Shown: positions 1 through 10,791, counted from the stretch's first letter. The stretch is 64,000 nt of DNA from Cotesia glomerata (GCF_020080835.1 NC_058166.1:13727043-13791042), one strand, 5' to 3'. A program made the numbers and translations. Notes: generated by a model from the letters alone, not told the origin.

Positions 1-60
1 ACATGCATTTTGATATATTTTTCATATATACATATTATAACCAAATTTTCATGGGGGGGT
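1..60. repeat. Fragment of palindromic dispersed repeat (family D)
   Basis: The window opens inside the AT-rich core of a repeat also found at 2825-3191/8211-8420, 15850-16165, 30780-31010, 32705-34626 and 63782-64000. The shared core is the ACATGCATTTTGATATATTT run. Only a fragment is visible. Confidence 0.6.
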
Positions 61-224
61 ATACGGGAACTTGACTAAACTTAATTCTAAAAATAAAATC
101 TGGGTTATATATCGTCTTCTTTCCGATTCTGGATCTCTGGTATCGATAAAATTAGGGCGCCAGGTAATTTTTAATCACTGGAATCACCAAACCAGTGAAC
201 ACGGAATTCAAAGAATTTTTATTC

Positions 225-410
225 GTTAGGAACTCTTAAACTAGCCAAACTTAAACTGAAACTTAAACGGAATCAGAACTCGAACTTAAACTTAAACGGA
301 ATTAGATAATTTTTATTCGCTAGAAATGATCAAAACTAGCCAAAACGTAAACTTAATCGAAAACACAGAAACTTAACGTAAAACAAAGGCCAAAGAACCC
401 AAAACTGGAA
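225..410. repeat. Degenerate AACTTAAAC-rich low-complexity tract
   Basis: A stretch of imperfect, irregular repeats of AAACTTAAAC(GG). The same texture recurs at about 1860-2660 as AAACTCAAA and AAACTTAAA. No coding potential or clear period is visible. It looks like decayed simple sequence rather than a telomeric repeat. Confidence 0.5.
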
Positions 411-567
411 AGACGACGGAATACCTCGGGGTTGCTCAGTGTGCTGGTTTGTGGAGAGAGGGGGTGGTTCGGGTAGAGAGGACCCATACTTGTAATAATT
501 CTATTCGCAACACCAAAAATTTATGCTTAAAACAAAATCCTTATTTATTCAATAAACCGTAAATTTA

Positions 568-1472
568 CACGGAAAGAACAATAACCCACTGTACATCCTC
601 GTATAGTATACTCCGTGGTATTTGTAGTGAAAAAAAATTTCAGACTATAGCCAATATCCTTCAAAGTATACTAAATTATTTTTGGACTGTACTCAGTGAA
701 GTCTCCGATTTAATCGATTAATTTTTCTGGTTATATCGCGTAAAACTTCACGAGATATAATCTGAAAAATTATTTCGTGTAAATTAAATTAAGGTAAAAG
801 CCCCAATAGATGATCATGTACCAGTATATGAATATAGACATACAAATACGTGGAGTGATCATATACTGTTACGTGATCATCTATTGGGGCTTTTACCTTA
901 TACTCTGTTGAAATTTGGATTATGCCCACGGTGACTCGACAATTTTTTTTCTAGCGTCTGCGCACTTATCATTATCATATCTATTATGTATTTTAAATAT
1001 TAGGTTAGTCAAATATTGTTTTAAATAATTATTACATACATCAAAAACATTTAAGGAGCATTAAAGCACAATTTTTCCGATAATTTGGGGTTAAAAAATT
1101 ATTTTTTCTTTTCTTAGACTTTTCGAACTTAAAAATGTTAGGCTAAGATAAAAATATTTTTACATATCAAAATATATAAATAGTCACACACTCATATAAT
1201 TCACTAATTATATTTTAATTAATAACCAATATGCTGATTGACTATAACTCACAAATTATAAACAGCACTTGACGCGCAGGCCCTAGAAAAAACAATGGCG
1301 GAGTCACCGTGGGCATAATCCAAATTTCAACCGAGTATAATTTAATTTACACGAAATAATTTTTCAGATTATATCCCGTGAAGTTTTACGCGATATAACC
1401 AGAAAAATTAATCGATTAAATCGGAGACCACTGAATACAGTCCAAAAATAATTTAGTATACTTTGAAGGATA
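568..1472. mobile_element. Long-TIR element, family B copy 1 (right end lost)
   Basis: It starts CACGGAAAGAACAATAACCC and closely matches the outer parts of 4429-6889. The left inverted repeat begins with the terminal motif, then GTGAAAAAAAATTTCAGA, then a run through AATCGATTAATTTTTCTGG. The right arm begins near 1337 but stops at 1472, about 100 bp short of the expected terminus, and is followed by an ATAAATAAATAAAT tail-like run. It carries the small GGTAAAAG MITE at 792-898. No transposase is encoded, so it is non-autonomous. This copy lacks the insertions present in copy 2 and so preserves their empty target sites near 1274 and 1315. Confidence 0.8.
792..898. mobile_element. GGTAAAAG-type MITE (family G), copy 1
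   Basis: A 107-bp near-perfect palindrome, AGGTAAAAGCCCCAATAG ... CTATTGGGGCTTTTACCT, flanked by TA on both sides. It is almost identical to 4653-4759, which sits at the same position inside the second family-B copy, so it inserted before that family copied itself. Confidence 0.75.
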
Positions 1473-1700
1473 CACAAATAAATAAATAAATCTTAATGAC
1501 TCGAATAAAAATTTCAACTAAATCTGTCAACGAAACTCTAAATACAATATTTATCATAAACGAGAATATCCAATATCTCAAGACCAAAACTCAATTATTA
1601 ACGCTCAAATTACAATAAATAGAATATTCTCATACCTGATGCAAACAATGTCGATGCTGAGTAACTTTTTATAATATTTCAAATAAACTTCATAACTGTA

Positions 1701-1840
1701 AGGTAAAAGCCCCAATAGATGATCATGTACCAGTATATGATCACTCCATGTATTTGTACATCTATATTCACAAATATAGGTATACAAATACATGGAGTGA
1801 TCTAATACTGGTACATGATCATATATTGGGGCTTTTACCT
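1701..1840. mobile_element. GGTAAAAG-type MITE (family G), independent copy
   Basis: A 140-bp palindrome with the same terminal AGGTAAAAGCCCCAATAG and GATCATGTACCAGTATATGA arms as 792-898, but with a longer centre and different flanks. TA is present on both sides, as expected for a Tc1/mariner-type target. It does not code. Confidence 0.75.
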
Positions 1841-1854
1841 TATTCATTTCTGTA

Positions 1855-2820
1855 GCTCAAACTAAAACGTAAAAGACTAAAATCTTAAGCTGTAGCTGCG
1901 ACGGTATGCACGTCCGATTACCGGAAGTGATCAGAGGCAACTCTACAACTCAACTGTCCTCTACGAAGTCTAAAACTCAACTCTTCCTACCGAAATCTAA
2001 AACTCGACTGTTCTTAACGACATCTCAAACTCAACTGTCTTAAACGGGACTCACCCACAACTAAAATTTCTATGTGCTATTAATCCCTATAAAATATTTT
2101 AATCCCTTAATCAAACAACTAAAGCTCTGAGTACGGATATTCCTTTGGTGGATGCTCTCCAGGAACTGACTACGACTGGGATCGAAACCAAAAACGTAAC
2201 TTAAACTCAAAATCAAAATAGCAAAAACGTAACTTAAACTTTAACTAAAACTTAACGAAAAACGTAAACGTAAACGTAACTTAAACTGATCCCATATGCT
2301 TTCGTCATGTTCCTCTACATCAGAGCGCTGGCATCTCAACCAGACCTAGGCATTCCACCTGGAAGTCTCAAAGGGTTAGACTGGCGTCTAGCATCAAACG
2401 AAACCGGGTGACTTATAGTCCCGCTCCACGGTAACGCTGATTTACCCACATACTCTGCAGCCTCAAAACCCAAAACTTAAAATTCGAAACTCAAAACTCA
2501 AAATTCAAAACTCAAAATAACTCAATAAAAACCTTAAATGACTCAACCTCAATACTTTCCAAAACTTTACTCTAAAACTGACTCTAATCTCAAAATTCTC
2601 AAAATCTCAACTGTAACTGTAACTCTAAATTCACACTAAAACTGTAGCTCCTCGTTACTCGGCATAAACACTCAGACTCTGCTCACTAAACTCTAATTTT
2701 TAATCCTCACAATTATTTTCTATAAAATTTTGGCCTTGAAATATCGACTTAGAATCACAAAAATCCGTTGGCGCTGGTGACGTTCATTTTAAATAGACCC
2801 CGGTCGATAAAATGACGTCA
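1855..2820. other. Gene-free stretch, low complexity
   Basis: Mostly degenerate AAACTCAAA/AAACTTAAA sequence with a less AT-rich island around 2290-2460. No open reading frame, RNA gene or bounded element is convincing here. Confidence 0.4.
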
Positions 2821-2824
2821 TAAT

Positions 2825-3191
2825 AAATATAATATGTAAATATATGAAAAAATGATGTAGGTACTTAAACGAAAGGTCTCGATGAATGTAACATCGGGAT
2901 GAGCTTACATCTTTAAAAATGTTAATATTTCACAAGATAAAAGGTCATTTCTTAATTATTGATATTTTTAAAGATTTAAGCTCATCCCGATGTTACACTC
3001 ATCAAGAGGTTTCATTTGAGTACTCACATGCATTTTCATATATTTTTCATATATACATATTTATAATATATATAAATATATGAAAAATTGATGTGGATAC
3101 TTAAATGAAAGGTCCCGATGAGTGTAATGTCGTGGTGAGCTTAGATCTTTAAAAATGTCAATTGTGCACAAGATACAAGGTCATTTCTTAA
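2825..3191 (+). repeat. Family D palindromic repeat, left part, interrupted by the TTAA element
   Basis: It contains two inverted arms: GATGAGCTTACATC... and ...AAGCTCATCCCGATGTTAC around an AT-rich centre. The sequence runs to CATTTCTTAA at 3191, where the 5-kb TTAA element starts. The repeat resumes at 8211 with TTAATTATGTATCTAG, exactly as in the uninterrupted copies near 33,465 and 33,945. Confidence 0.8.
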
Positions 3192-3429
3192 CCCTTCGTA
3201 GGTAGCGTGTCTTTTCCGAAATAAGTCGGTCGCATGGTGAGCGCTCCGCCGCCGTGTTAAAACGTACACGCTATTGCCAAATGTAAACTAATACTATTTC
3301 CTTGTGAGACAAAGTATTTTTTCAATGTTTTATGATTAAATAAAATTTTACTTTTATATTTTATCATAAATTTAATTGAATAACAAAATTTTTTTTTTAT
3401 TCTTATCACATGTGACGTAATTAAATTTA

Positions 3430-3720
3430 ACATCTAAGACCAGATTATAAAATTATAATGTGATATTAAATCTAGCTGTCACTTGAAAATTTTTAAATTT
3501 TTTTAAACAAACAAATTTCTTCAAAAAAATTATTTTTAAAAAATTGCATCTTTAATTGTTTAAAACTTCTGAATGTCAATTTTTTTATAATTATTTTTTG
3601 TCATAATTTATTTGTTACAAAAATTCTTAAAATTATAAAATATCCGCTAAATTAATTATCATAATTATAATTAAATTCAATCAAAAAAAATAATCTGAAA
3701 AATTGGCATCCATTGTTTTT
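3430..3720. repeat. AT-rich dispersed repeat (H-like)
   Basis: It matches sequence at about 45,945-46,140 (reverse), 49,135-49,310, 49,940-50,030 and elsewhere. The shared phrases include TAATTTATTTGTTACAAAA and AATGTCAATTTTTTTAT. No coding capacity; boundaries are indistinct. Confidence 0.45.
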
Positions 3721-4652
3721 TTTTTTTTTTTTTTTTTTTAATTCGTTCACCTAAAATTTTTCAGTTTTTTCATTATTTAAATAATTAGTAATATATAAAG
3801 GCAGACATCTGTTAATTTTAGTATGGTGTATTATAAAATAATTTATTTACCAATTGTATTATTATTACTATTTTTATATAAATAATATTTAATATGAGTG
3901 TAATTATTACATTATTTTGAACAAATCACAAGTTATAATGTAAACAGTAAAAACTAACCTCAAACATTACTTTATTTTTGTACCTCACATGCGGTAAAAC
4001 AGATTAAATAGTGGCGGTAAAGACATTTGGCAACAGCGCAGTTACAAAATCTCCCCGAGGCTCACTCGCACCGGGCGGCATGGCGCCGCCAGATTCTGAA
4101 AATTGATTTTTTAAATTACTTCGTAAATATTTTTATGCTTTTTAATGAGCGTGTTCAGCCGAACTAAGTCCTGATTAAACTTAGTAAGATATGTATAGTA
4201 TAGTAGATCCGAACAAAAACAGTTTCACTGTAAAAAAATCGCGCCAAGTCCACGTTCATAAGACTTAGGAAAAAAAAAATTTTTTTTTCTTTACAAAAAG
4301 ATACAAAATAAAAAAATTAAAAAATCCAAGTAACCGATATGATTGTTTATGATTTTCGGAAATTAAAAAAAATCTTATTGTAAATTTAAAAATTAAAAAA
4401 AAAAATTAGAACGTATTTAGTGTGCGTGCACGGAAAGAACAATAACCCACTGTACATCCTCGTATAGTATACTCCGTGGTATTTGTAGTGAAAAAAAATT
4501 TCAGACTATAGTCAATATCCTTCAAAGTATACTAAATTATTTTTGGACTGTACTCAGTGAAGTCTCCGATTTAATCGATTAATTTTTCTGGTTATATCGC
4601 GTAAAACTTCACGGGATATAATCTGAAAAATTATTTCATGTAAATTAAATTA

Positions 4653-4759
4653 AGGTAAAAGCCCCAATAGATGATCATGTACCAGTATATGAATATAGAT
4701 ATACAAATACATGGAGTGATCATATACTGGTACGTGATCATCTATTGGGGCTTTTACCT
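4653..4759. mobile_element. GGTAAAAG-type MITE (family G), copy in element B2
   Basis: A palindrome with the same ends and nearly the same sequence as 792-898, flanked by TA. Its identical position in both family-B copies shows that it is older than their duplication. Confidence 0.75.
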
Positions 4760-5140
4760 TATACTCTGTTGAAATTTGGATTATGCCCACGGTGACTCGA
4801 AAATTTTTTTTCTAGCGTCTGCGCACTTATCATTATCATATCTATTATGTATTTTAAATATTAGGTTAGTCAAATATTGTTTTAAATAATTATTACATAC
4901 ATCAAAAACATTTAAGGAGCATTAAAGCACAATTTTTCCGATAATTTGGGGTTAAAAAATTATTTTTTCTTTTCTTAGACTTTTCGAACTTAAAAATGTT
5001 AGGCTAAGATAAAAATATTTTTACATATCAAAATATATAATTAGTCACACATTCATATAATTCACTAATTATATTTTAATTAATAACCAATATGCTGATT
5101 GACTATAACTCACAAATTATAAACAGCACTTTACGCGCAG

Positions 5141-6432
5141 TACGGAAGCCTGGTTGGTTCACCGTCAACTTACGAAAAACTGGCGCTCCTTTCGCCCACA
5201 AGTTAACTAGTGCACGAGTCCACTTGTGCACTTGTGAACTTGTGGAGGCGACGCGACAGTGATAGAAACGCGCTTTTCGAAAGTGTCGCCATTTTGGCAT
5301 GCGCAAATTAAAAAAAAGTTTGGAAAATCCAAAAGTGCACGCCTCATAACGCTCATTCATTTTTTAAGAAAAAATAAATTGTGTAACTGATAAAAAAAAG
5401 AAAATTATAATTAAGTAATTTCTTACAGAGTATGTTTTTTTTTTTTAATATCAGCGCCCTTTTTTCTTGTTATATGCGCACGCAGTCTAAAAAAATCTAG
5501 CTTTATCAAGTGGCGCCATAGTTTTCACGTGACAAATAAGAAAAACTCGTTTGTCTTTGTACGGTTATATCGTAATAAATTTTAATAAAAATTCAATTTA
5601 AAAAAAAAAATACGTAAACTAGGCTACTGATATGAAATACGGACCCAGTTCATCGCATTCGTAAACTAATAAAAAAGGTCCGGTCTTGAAATATCAATTT
5701 GTTCGGGAGTAATCATTGGTACATCCAAAATGAGGTGACATCCGGACGTCCACGTAAAATTTTTTTCAAAACGTTTTTTTTTTTTAAAAATAGCAACATG
5801 AAATGATTTTAGAAAGTAAAAGATGGTTTAATTCAAGTGTTTTCTCCGTGTACATCTACTTATATTATTGTATAAGTGTAATATGGTTGTGATAGAGACA
5901 TTTAAAGATCACAAAATTGCTTGACCTTGACGAGTCGAGTATAAAGCACAACCTTACGCGCTTCGCGCTATGAGGCGTGCAAAATAACGTCTTACTTTGT
6001 TATTGTTTACGTTACGCTACAACAGTGTAGACATTAACATTGGAAACTTAAATTTATTTTTATTTATCAATTGCTATTGCAGTAAAATCGCTTTTCAAAT
6101 ACTGTCGCATCGCCTCCACAAGTTCACAAGTGCACTAGTGGACTCGTGCACTTGTGGAGCGATTTTACAGCAATAGCAATTAATTAATCAAAATAAATTT
6201 TAATTTTCAATATCAATGTCTACATTGTTGTAGCGTAACGTAAACAATAACAAAATAAGAAGTTATTTTTGAATTTGCGCATGTCAAAATGGCGAAACCT
6301 TCGAAAAGCTCGTTTCTGATACTGTCGCGTCGCCTCCACAAGTGCACTAGTGGACTCGTGCACTAGTTAACTTGTGGGCGAAAAGAGCGCCACTTTTTCG
6401 TAAGTTGACGGTGAGCCATCCAGGCTTCCGTA
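5141..6432. mobile_element. Foldback element with 7-bp target duplication (family P)
   Basis: It runs from TACGGAAGCCTGG to CCAGGCTTCCGTA. The arms are about 165 bp (5141-5305 and 6265-6432) and include the phrase CGCCTCCACAAGTGCACTAG. CGCGCAG is duplicated on both sides (5134-5140 and 6433-6439). The empty site, with a single CGCGCAGGCCC, is present in family-B copy 1 near 1274. Inside it are a second inverted pair around 6120 and the family-C element at 5337-5980. It encodes no protein I can recognise. Duplications of 7-8 bp fit hAT, P or related cut-and-paste groups, but I cannot assign one. Confidence 0.8.
5337..5980. mobile_element. GCACGCCTCATA-ended element (family C), copy 1
   Basis: Short inverted ends GCACGCCTCATAACGC and GCGCTATGAGGCGTGC bound 644 bp. 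A second copy in opposite orientation lies at 47,536-49,114, where the family-A element has split it. Shared internal phrases include GGCGCCATAGTTTTCACGTG (here) and the reverse complement at about 48,920. Similarity continues some 30-50 bp beyond one end, so the true unit may be larger. Confidence 0.65.
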
Positions 6433-6477
6433 CGCGCAGGCCCTAGAAAAAACAATGGCGGAGTCACCGTGGGCATA

Positions 6478-6643
6478 CAGTCAACGCTCTCTGTATTTGA
6501 CTCGCCCGTACAGGACCATTCTCTGTATTTGACTCGTCCTTGTCCATAAGAGCTGTGTAAAATCGTCAAATACAGAGGAAGAATGTGGTCAAATACAGAG
6601 AGCGGTCAAATACAGCGAGGTCGAATACAGAGAGCGTCGACTG
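6478..6643. mobile_element. Tc1/mariner (pogo-like) MITE, family E copy 1
   Basis: A 166-bp element starting CAGTCAACGCTCTCTGTATT and ending AATACAGAGAGCGTCGACTG, flanked by TA on both sides. Inside, GTCAAATACAGAG and its complement recur several times. The empty target (GGGCATAATCC, single TA) is seen in family-B copy 1 at about 1310-1320. CAG termini plus TA duplication indicate the Tc1/mariner superfamily. Other copies are at 11,285-11,883 and 58,174-58,334. Confidence 0.85.
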
Positions 6644-7165
6644 TAATCCAAATTTCAACCGAGTATAATTTAATTTACACGAAATAATTTTTCAGATTAT
6701 ATCCCGTGAAATTTTACGCGATATAACCAGAAAAATTAATCGATTACATCGGAGACTTCACTGAGTACAGTCCAAAAATAATTTAGTATACTTTGAAGGA
6801 TATTGACTATAGTCTGAAATTTTTTTTCACTACAAATATCACGGAGTATACTATACGAGGATGTACAGTGGGTTATTGTTCTTTCCGTGTAGGACTTGAA
6901 AAAATTGAAATACACAATGACGCACACCAAGTACTCAGTACAAGTTGGCAGCAATTTACTCCAGGAAGAGCAACTTTTATGGCATGCTCTAACGCATGCG
7001 CGCTACTCATATTTTCTGGCTCGGCAGCACAGAACCTCGCTTTCGTTCGCATTTTCGTGGCGCGACCGGCCTATACAGCGAGTTTCAACTGTATATATAA
7101 CAGTCACAACATCGTCTGTATGTAACATGTCAGCGCATAAACTAACCAAAAAATGTCAAAAAATA

Positions 7166-8049
7166 AATAGTATATTACACATCTGGGGCAGTAAAATAAG
7201 AAATGTCTCAGATCACATGTAATTGTTGTCCGAGGCGAAGCCGAGGTCAATAAACATGTGATCTGAGGCTTTCTTATTTACTGCCCGTGGTGTGTATACT
7301 ATTTTTCTCCTCGACGGAGGCGGAAAGCGGCATTTTCGTTTAGCGCAGTGGGAGGAAAATTGACGCTTTCCGCCCGGAGATGAGAAAAATAATTTTTAAC
7401 TAGATCATTGTTAATGAATTATTTAATAATAATACTGCACAAATAATTTATATAAAAAGTTTAAAAAATAAAACATAATAGTTTTGTGAATTTTATTTGC
7501 TTTTTTTTATATTTTGATAGTTAGTTAAGCAATGTTTATAAAACGATCCATGTACTCTACAAACTTGTAATAATTTAATTTCAATCTTTCTTAGCCGTCG
7601 AATTCTAATTAAAAACTAATTTTTAATCAACTTAAAAAAATAAATTCTGTAATTAGAATGAGTTTAAATATTTGTGACAAATTCTGTGCATGATATCACT
7701 CTTAATCAGAGCATTTGTTAGTAAAGTTTAAAATAACATTTTTTTTTCAATTAATTAACTTTTATTTTTTTTTTTATACCCGCCCCGACCAGCAAAGCCT
7801 CGGCTTTGCAAAAGTCGGGCGGCGCCCCCCTCACGCCCGGCAAAACCTCGGCTTCGCCTCGGTTTTGCAAAACCCCTTCCACGGGGTTGCGTATTTTCGG
7901 CTGGAGAGCAAGAAAAATAGTATACAACCCATGACCAGAATGTTGGATACCCTGACGTATGTGATATGATGGCCGAGGCGTAGCCTCAGCCATCATATCC
8001 CATACGCCAGGAAATCCAACTTTCTGGCCTTGGGTTGTAATATACTATT
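7166..8049. mobile_element. Hairpin-module element (family M), long copy
   Basis: The outer ends are AATAGTATATTACA (7166) and TGTAATATACTATT (8049). The left end is a hairpin of about 138 bp (7166-7303) whose loop region carries GCCGAGG-type GC-rich sequence. A second GC-rich hairpin follows (7304-7396, CGGAGGCGGAAAGCGG ... CGCTTTCCGCCCGG). The right end mirrors this order: a GC-rich hairpin at 7778-7915 (CCTCGGCTTCGCCTCGG), then a hairpin at 7916-8049. The centre (7397-7777) is AT-rich. The left and right hairpins share the AATAGTATA ends but not their inner arms. It has no coding region. It lies inside the TTAA element. Confidence 0.7.
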
Positions 8050-8210
8050 ACTCTGGACTTAGTTCGGCTGAACACGCTCAATAACGTCACAATTTTTAGA
8101 AAGGTTAAAAGAATGCACTTAATTTTTTTCAAAATTATCACTGAACTCAATTTCGAGAAAAAAAAATGCAAAAAAGGCGGCGCCGCGCTCATTATGCGAC
8201 CTACGAAGGG

Positions 8211-8420
8211 TTAATTATGTATCTAGGGATAGAGCATTTTCGAATGCAGCCTAAATACTTATCATCATAAATTAACTATCGGTAAAAATTATATGAAACA
8301 TTGAAAAGGCACAAATTCAAGTCAAGACATTATTTGCAATGACACTAAATTTCACTAAAAAAACCTATTTTATCATATAAATACACTGGCCAAAAAATTT
8401 CGCTTATTCTCTAAATAATA
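8211..8420 (+). repeat. Family D repeat, right part after the TTAA element
   Basis: It continues the repeat interrupted at 3191. TTATGTATCTAG is followed by GCATTTTCGAATGCAGCCTA and the region ending near TATCATATAAATACACTGGCC, as in the tandem copies at 33-34 kb. Confidence 0.8.
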
Positions 8421-9700
8421 TAGATTAATATTATTGAAAATTTTCAATTATTAACTAATATTGTTAATCTTCTTTAATTATAAATTACTATCATTAAGAA
8501 TTTCAAATTGTTAATTAATATTTTTAACTACAAATTAATATTCTGAAGAATTTTTAATTATTAATTACCATTAAAATTTTCGAATTATTAATTATTAATC
8601 ACTGTATTCTAGCAATATTAATACAAAATATTCATTGAAAAGACACGTGACAAATATGACTGTGATGAGTAGTCGCTATACAATACATTACACACATATC
8701 AAAGTTTTTTTATTACATATCAACTGATTAAAGTCCAGAAGCAGTTGACCTCGAGTAGAATAATTATTCATATGGTTGTAATTTGTAGGATTATTATAAT
8801 TTACTTAATCAACAGGTTCGACATCCGCGTGTAGGATATCCTCAATATCACTACTGTTATGTGTATCAAATTTTAATTTTTATTTTAAAATATTTACATT
8901 GTTATTTGATTAAATTAAAAGTTTGAAGTTTTGGGAAAAAAGCGGTCAAGTGTATGATTTTTTTTTTGTATGAATGAATGAATAAATAAATTATTGCCAA
9001 AGATTTTGATATTTTAAATAGTGATTGATTTGTTAAATAAACCTTGACCATTATTTTAAATAAAAAAAAGTTACTGATAAAATTTTTGATTTTTTTTCTA
9101 TTAAATTAGTAGTTTATTATTTTTAATTAGCAGAGCAAAATTTAATTAAATCATCTTTGAAAAATATTGAAGCAAAAAGAGCGCGCTTTTGTGAAAAAAT
9201 TTTATACCATCTAAACATAAATTGAAATTGAAATTGAAACGGCTTTTGTCGCATTCAAAAGACTCGCGGGTCTTTAATTACTAGTGCAGCCTCATGAATT
9301 AATTAAAAAATAAAAAAATAAATAAAGTATAGCAAAGTGTGGATTTCTATGGAATAAAATTCAGAAAAGAAAGTTTATTAAAAATCTAGAGGAATAAAAT
9401 AAATATAAAACTCTTCACCTCGCAAGAGCCTTAGAATTTTTTACAACACCCTCTTTTTGCTAATTGCACGTTTTTTATTTTATGATGAAAAAAGATCCTG
9501 GGATTCTATTGCAATTAAACTTCCTGCAAGACTACCGCGCATGCCTCGAGTAGTATGATCACACTGACCTTGGCCTAGTACGTAACCTAGGTAATGGTTC
9601 AGTTACTTTATAGGAAATATTTTATTTACCTTTTCAATAATTGAAAACTTATTTTTGAATTTTTTAAAAATTTTTTCACTTTTCTTAATTTTAAATTTAA
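8421..9700. other. Gene-free AT-rich stretch
   Basis: Short alternating AATTAATATT-type runs (8421-8640), then unique AT-rich sequence. I see no gene, RNA or bounded element. Confidence 0.4.
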
Positions 9701-9705
9701 ATATT

Positions 9706-10109
9706 CACTAAACGGTAAGAGATAGAAATTTTAGTCCAGACCTTTCTTTTAGAAAATTAAATTTTCTAAAAGAAAAGACTCATCATTTTTTCATATTTTC
9801 AATGTTTAATTCACAATTTTTAATTTTTTATTTTGGAGCAAACTCTCTAGTTTGACAACTGACGTTATTCCATAACTTAAAATTCAAATTTTGGCTGAAT
9901 GATTAAATAAAGAAAAATTGATGAGAACTTTTTTTGTAAAAATTTAAATTTTCTATAAAAAAGGTTTCTCATCATTTTTTTTTATTTTCAATATTTAACC
10001 CAGAATTTTGATTTTTTAATTTTAGAGCAAACTTTCAAGCTATCATTTGACAGAAAGTTATTCCAGACCTTAGATCTCAAATTTCGGCTAAATGATCAAA
10101 GATACAAAT
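9706..10109. repeat. AT-rich dispersed repeat (family Q)
   Basis: It contains the hairpin TTTTAGAAAATTAAATTTTC and two internal units with phrases such as TTTAACCCAGAATTTTGATT and AAATTTCGGCTAAATGATCA. Similar sequence is at 13,240-13,310, 13,760-14,040, 19,000-19,225, 20,090-20,250 and 21,440-21,570. Both family-F elements sit in it. Confidence 0.55.
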
Positions 10110-10130
10110 GATAGAAGGATTTATTAACTC

Positions 10131-10791
10131 CACGGAAAAAATGAAACCCGACTGGTTCGTTTTCGGCACCAGACTCAGTCGTGTGCGCACCCGAATGAGT
10201 CTAGTCAGCACATGACTGAGTCCTGTGCTGCACTAGACTCATTCGGGTGCGCACACGACTCAGTCTGGTGTAATAGTATATTACACACCTAGGGAAGTAA
10301 AGTAAGAAATGTCTCAGATCACATGTAATTGTTGGCCGAGGCGAAGCCGAGGTCAACAAACATGTGATCTGAGGCTTTCTTATTTACTTCCCGAGGAGTG
10401 TATACTATTTTTTTGTCCGACGAAGGCGGAAAGCGGCAACTTAGTTTAGCGCAGCGGGACGAAAGTTGCCACTTTCCGCCCGGAGGGCAAAAAACTAATT
10501 TTCTCACCTCCGGGCGAAAAGCATCAATTTTCCTCCCGCTGCGCTAAACGAAAATGCCGCTTTCCGCCTCCGTCGAGGAGAAAAATAGTACACACCACGG
10601 GCAGTAACTGAGAAAGCCTCAGATGGCACGTTTATTGACCTCGGTTTCGCCTCTGACAACAATTACATGTGGTCTGAGACATTTCTTATTTTACTGCCCT
10701 GGATGTGTAATATACTATTTCTTCCATTTTTTCTTGCACACGACTGAGTCTGGTGCCGAAAACGAACCAGTCGGGTTTCATTTTTTCCGTG
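10131..10791. mobile_element. CACGGAAA-ended element (family L) enclosing a hairpin-module element
   Basis: The inverted ends CACGGAAAAAATGAAACCCG ... CATTTTTTCCGTG continue for about 57 bp through CGTTTTCGGCACCAGACTCA. The left arm holds a further palindrome (10,169-10,272). The target interrupted is the family-F sequence TTATTAACTATTAATAATTT, whose uninterrupted form is at 19,250. Its terminal CACGGAAA matches family B and 62,484-62,704. Confidence 0.7.
10272..10719. mobile_element. Hairpin-module element (family M), compact copy
   Basis: AATAGTATATTACACACC at the left and TGTAATATACTATT at the right. Four palindromic modules sit head to tail: hairpin 10,272-10,413 (contains GGCCGAGGCGAAGCCGAGG), GC-rich hairpin 10,414-10,497, inverted GC-rich half 10,498-10,580 and inverted hairpin 10,581-10,719. 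The first two modules match 7166-7396 closely, and the last two match their reverse complement. No coding region. Confidence 0.7.

Larger units (their letters stand above)
4429..6889. mobile_element. Long-TIR element, family B copy 2, with nested insertions
   Basis: Both termini are present: CACGGAAAGAACAATAACCC at 4429 and the reverse complement ending CTTTCCGTG at 6889. The inverted repeats are about 235 bp each. Internal sequence matches 568-1472 until it is broken by a 1,292-bp element at 5141-6432 and by a 166-bp MITE at 6478-6643. It also carries the GGTAAAAG MITE at 4653-4759. No transposase frame is present. The superfamily is uncertain, because the flanks show no clear target duplication. 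Confidence 0.8.
3192..8210. mobile_element. piggyBac-type TTAA-flanked composite element (family N)
   Basis: A 5,019-bp insertion bounded by TTAA at 3188-3191 and at 8211-8214. The termini are inverted: CCCTTCGTAGGT at the left and ACCTACGAAGGG at the right. A subterminal inverted repeat follows (GTCGCATGGTGAGCGC at the left, matching GCGCTCATTATGCGAC at the right), and a further one pairs 4146-4172 with 8053-8080. TTAA duplication with CCC...GGG ends is the signature of the piggyBac superfamily. The longest open frame inside is about 110 codons and shows no DDE motif, so this is a non-autonomous or gutted copy. It was later filled by family B copy 2 and the hairpin-module element at 7166-8049. 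The empty site is visible in paralogous family-D copies. Confidence 0.8.

Noticed and set aside
225..2660. Telomeric or subtelomeric repeat
   Set aside because: The AACTTAAAC words are irregular and do not match TTAGG or TCAGG-type insect telomere units.
6736..8192. Several 70-110-codon open frames between 6.7 and 8.2 kb
   Set aside because: They run across inverted-repeat arms and GC-rich hairpins, overlap on both strands, and show no domain or codon signal.
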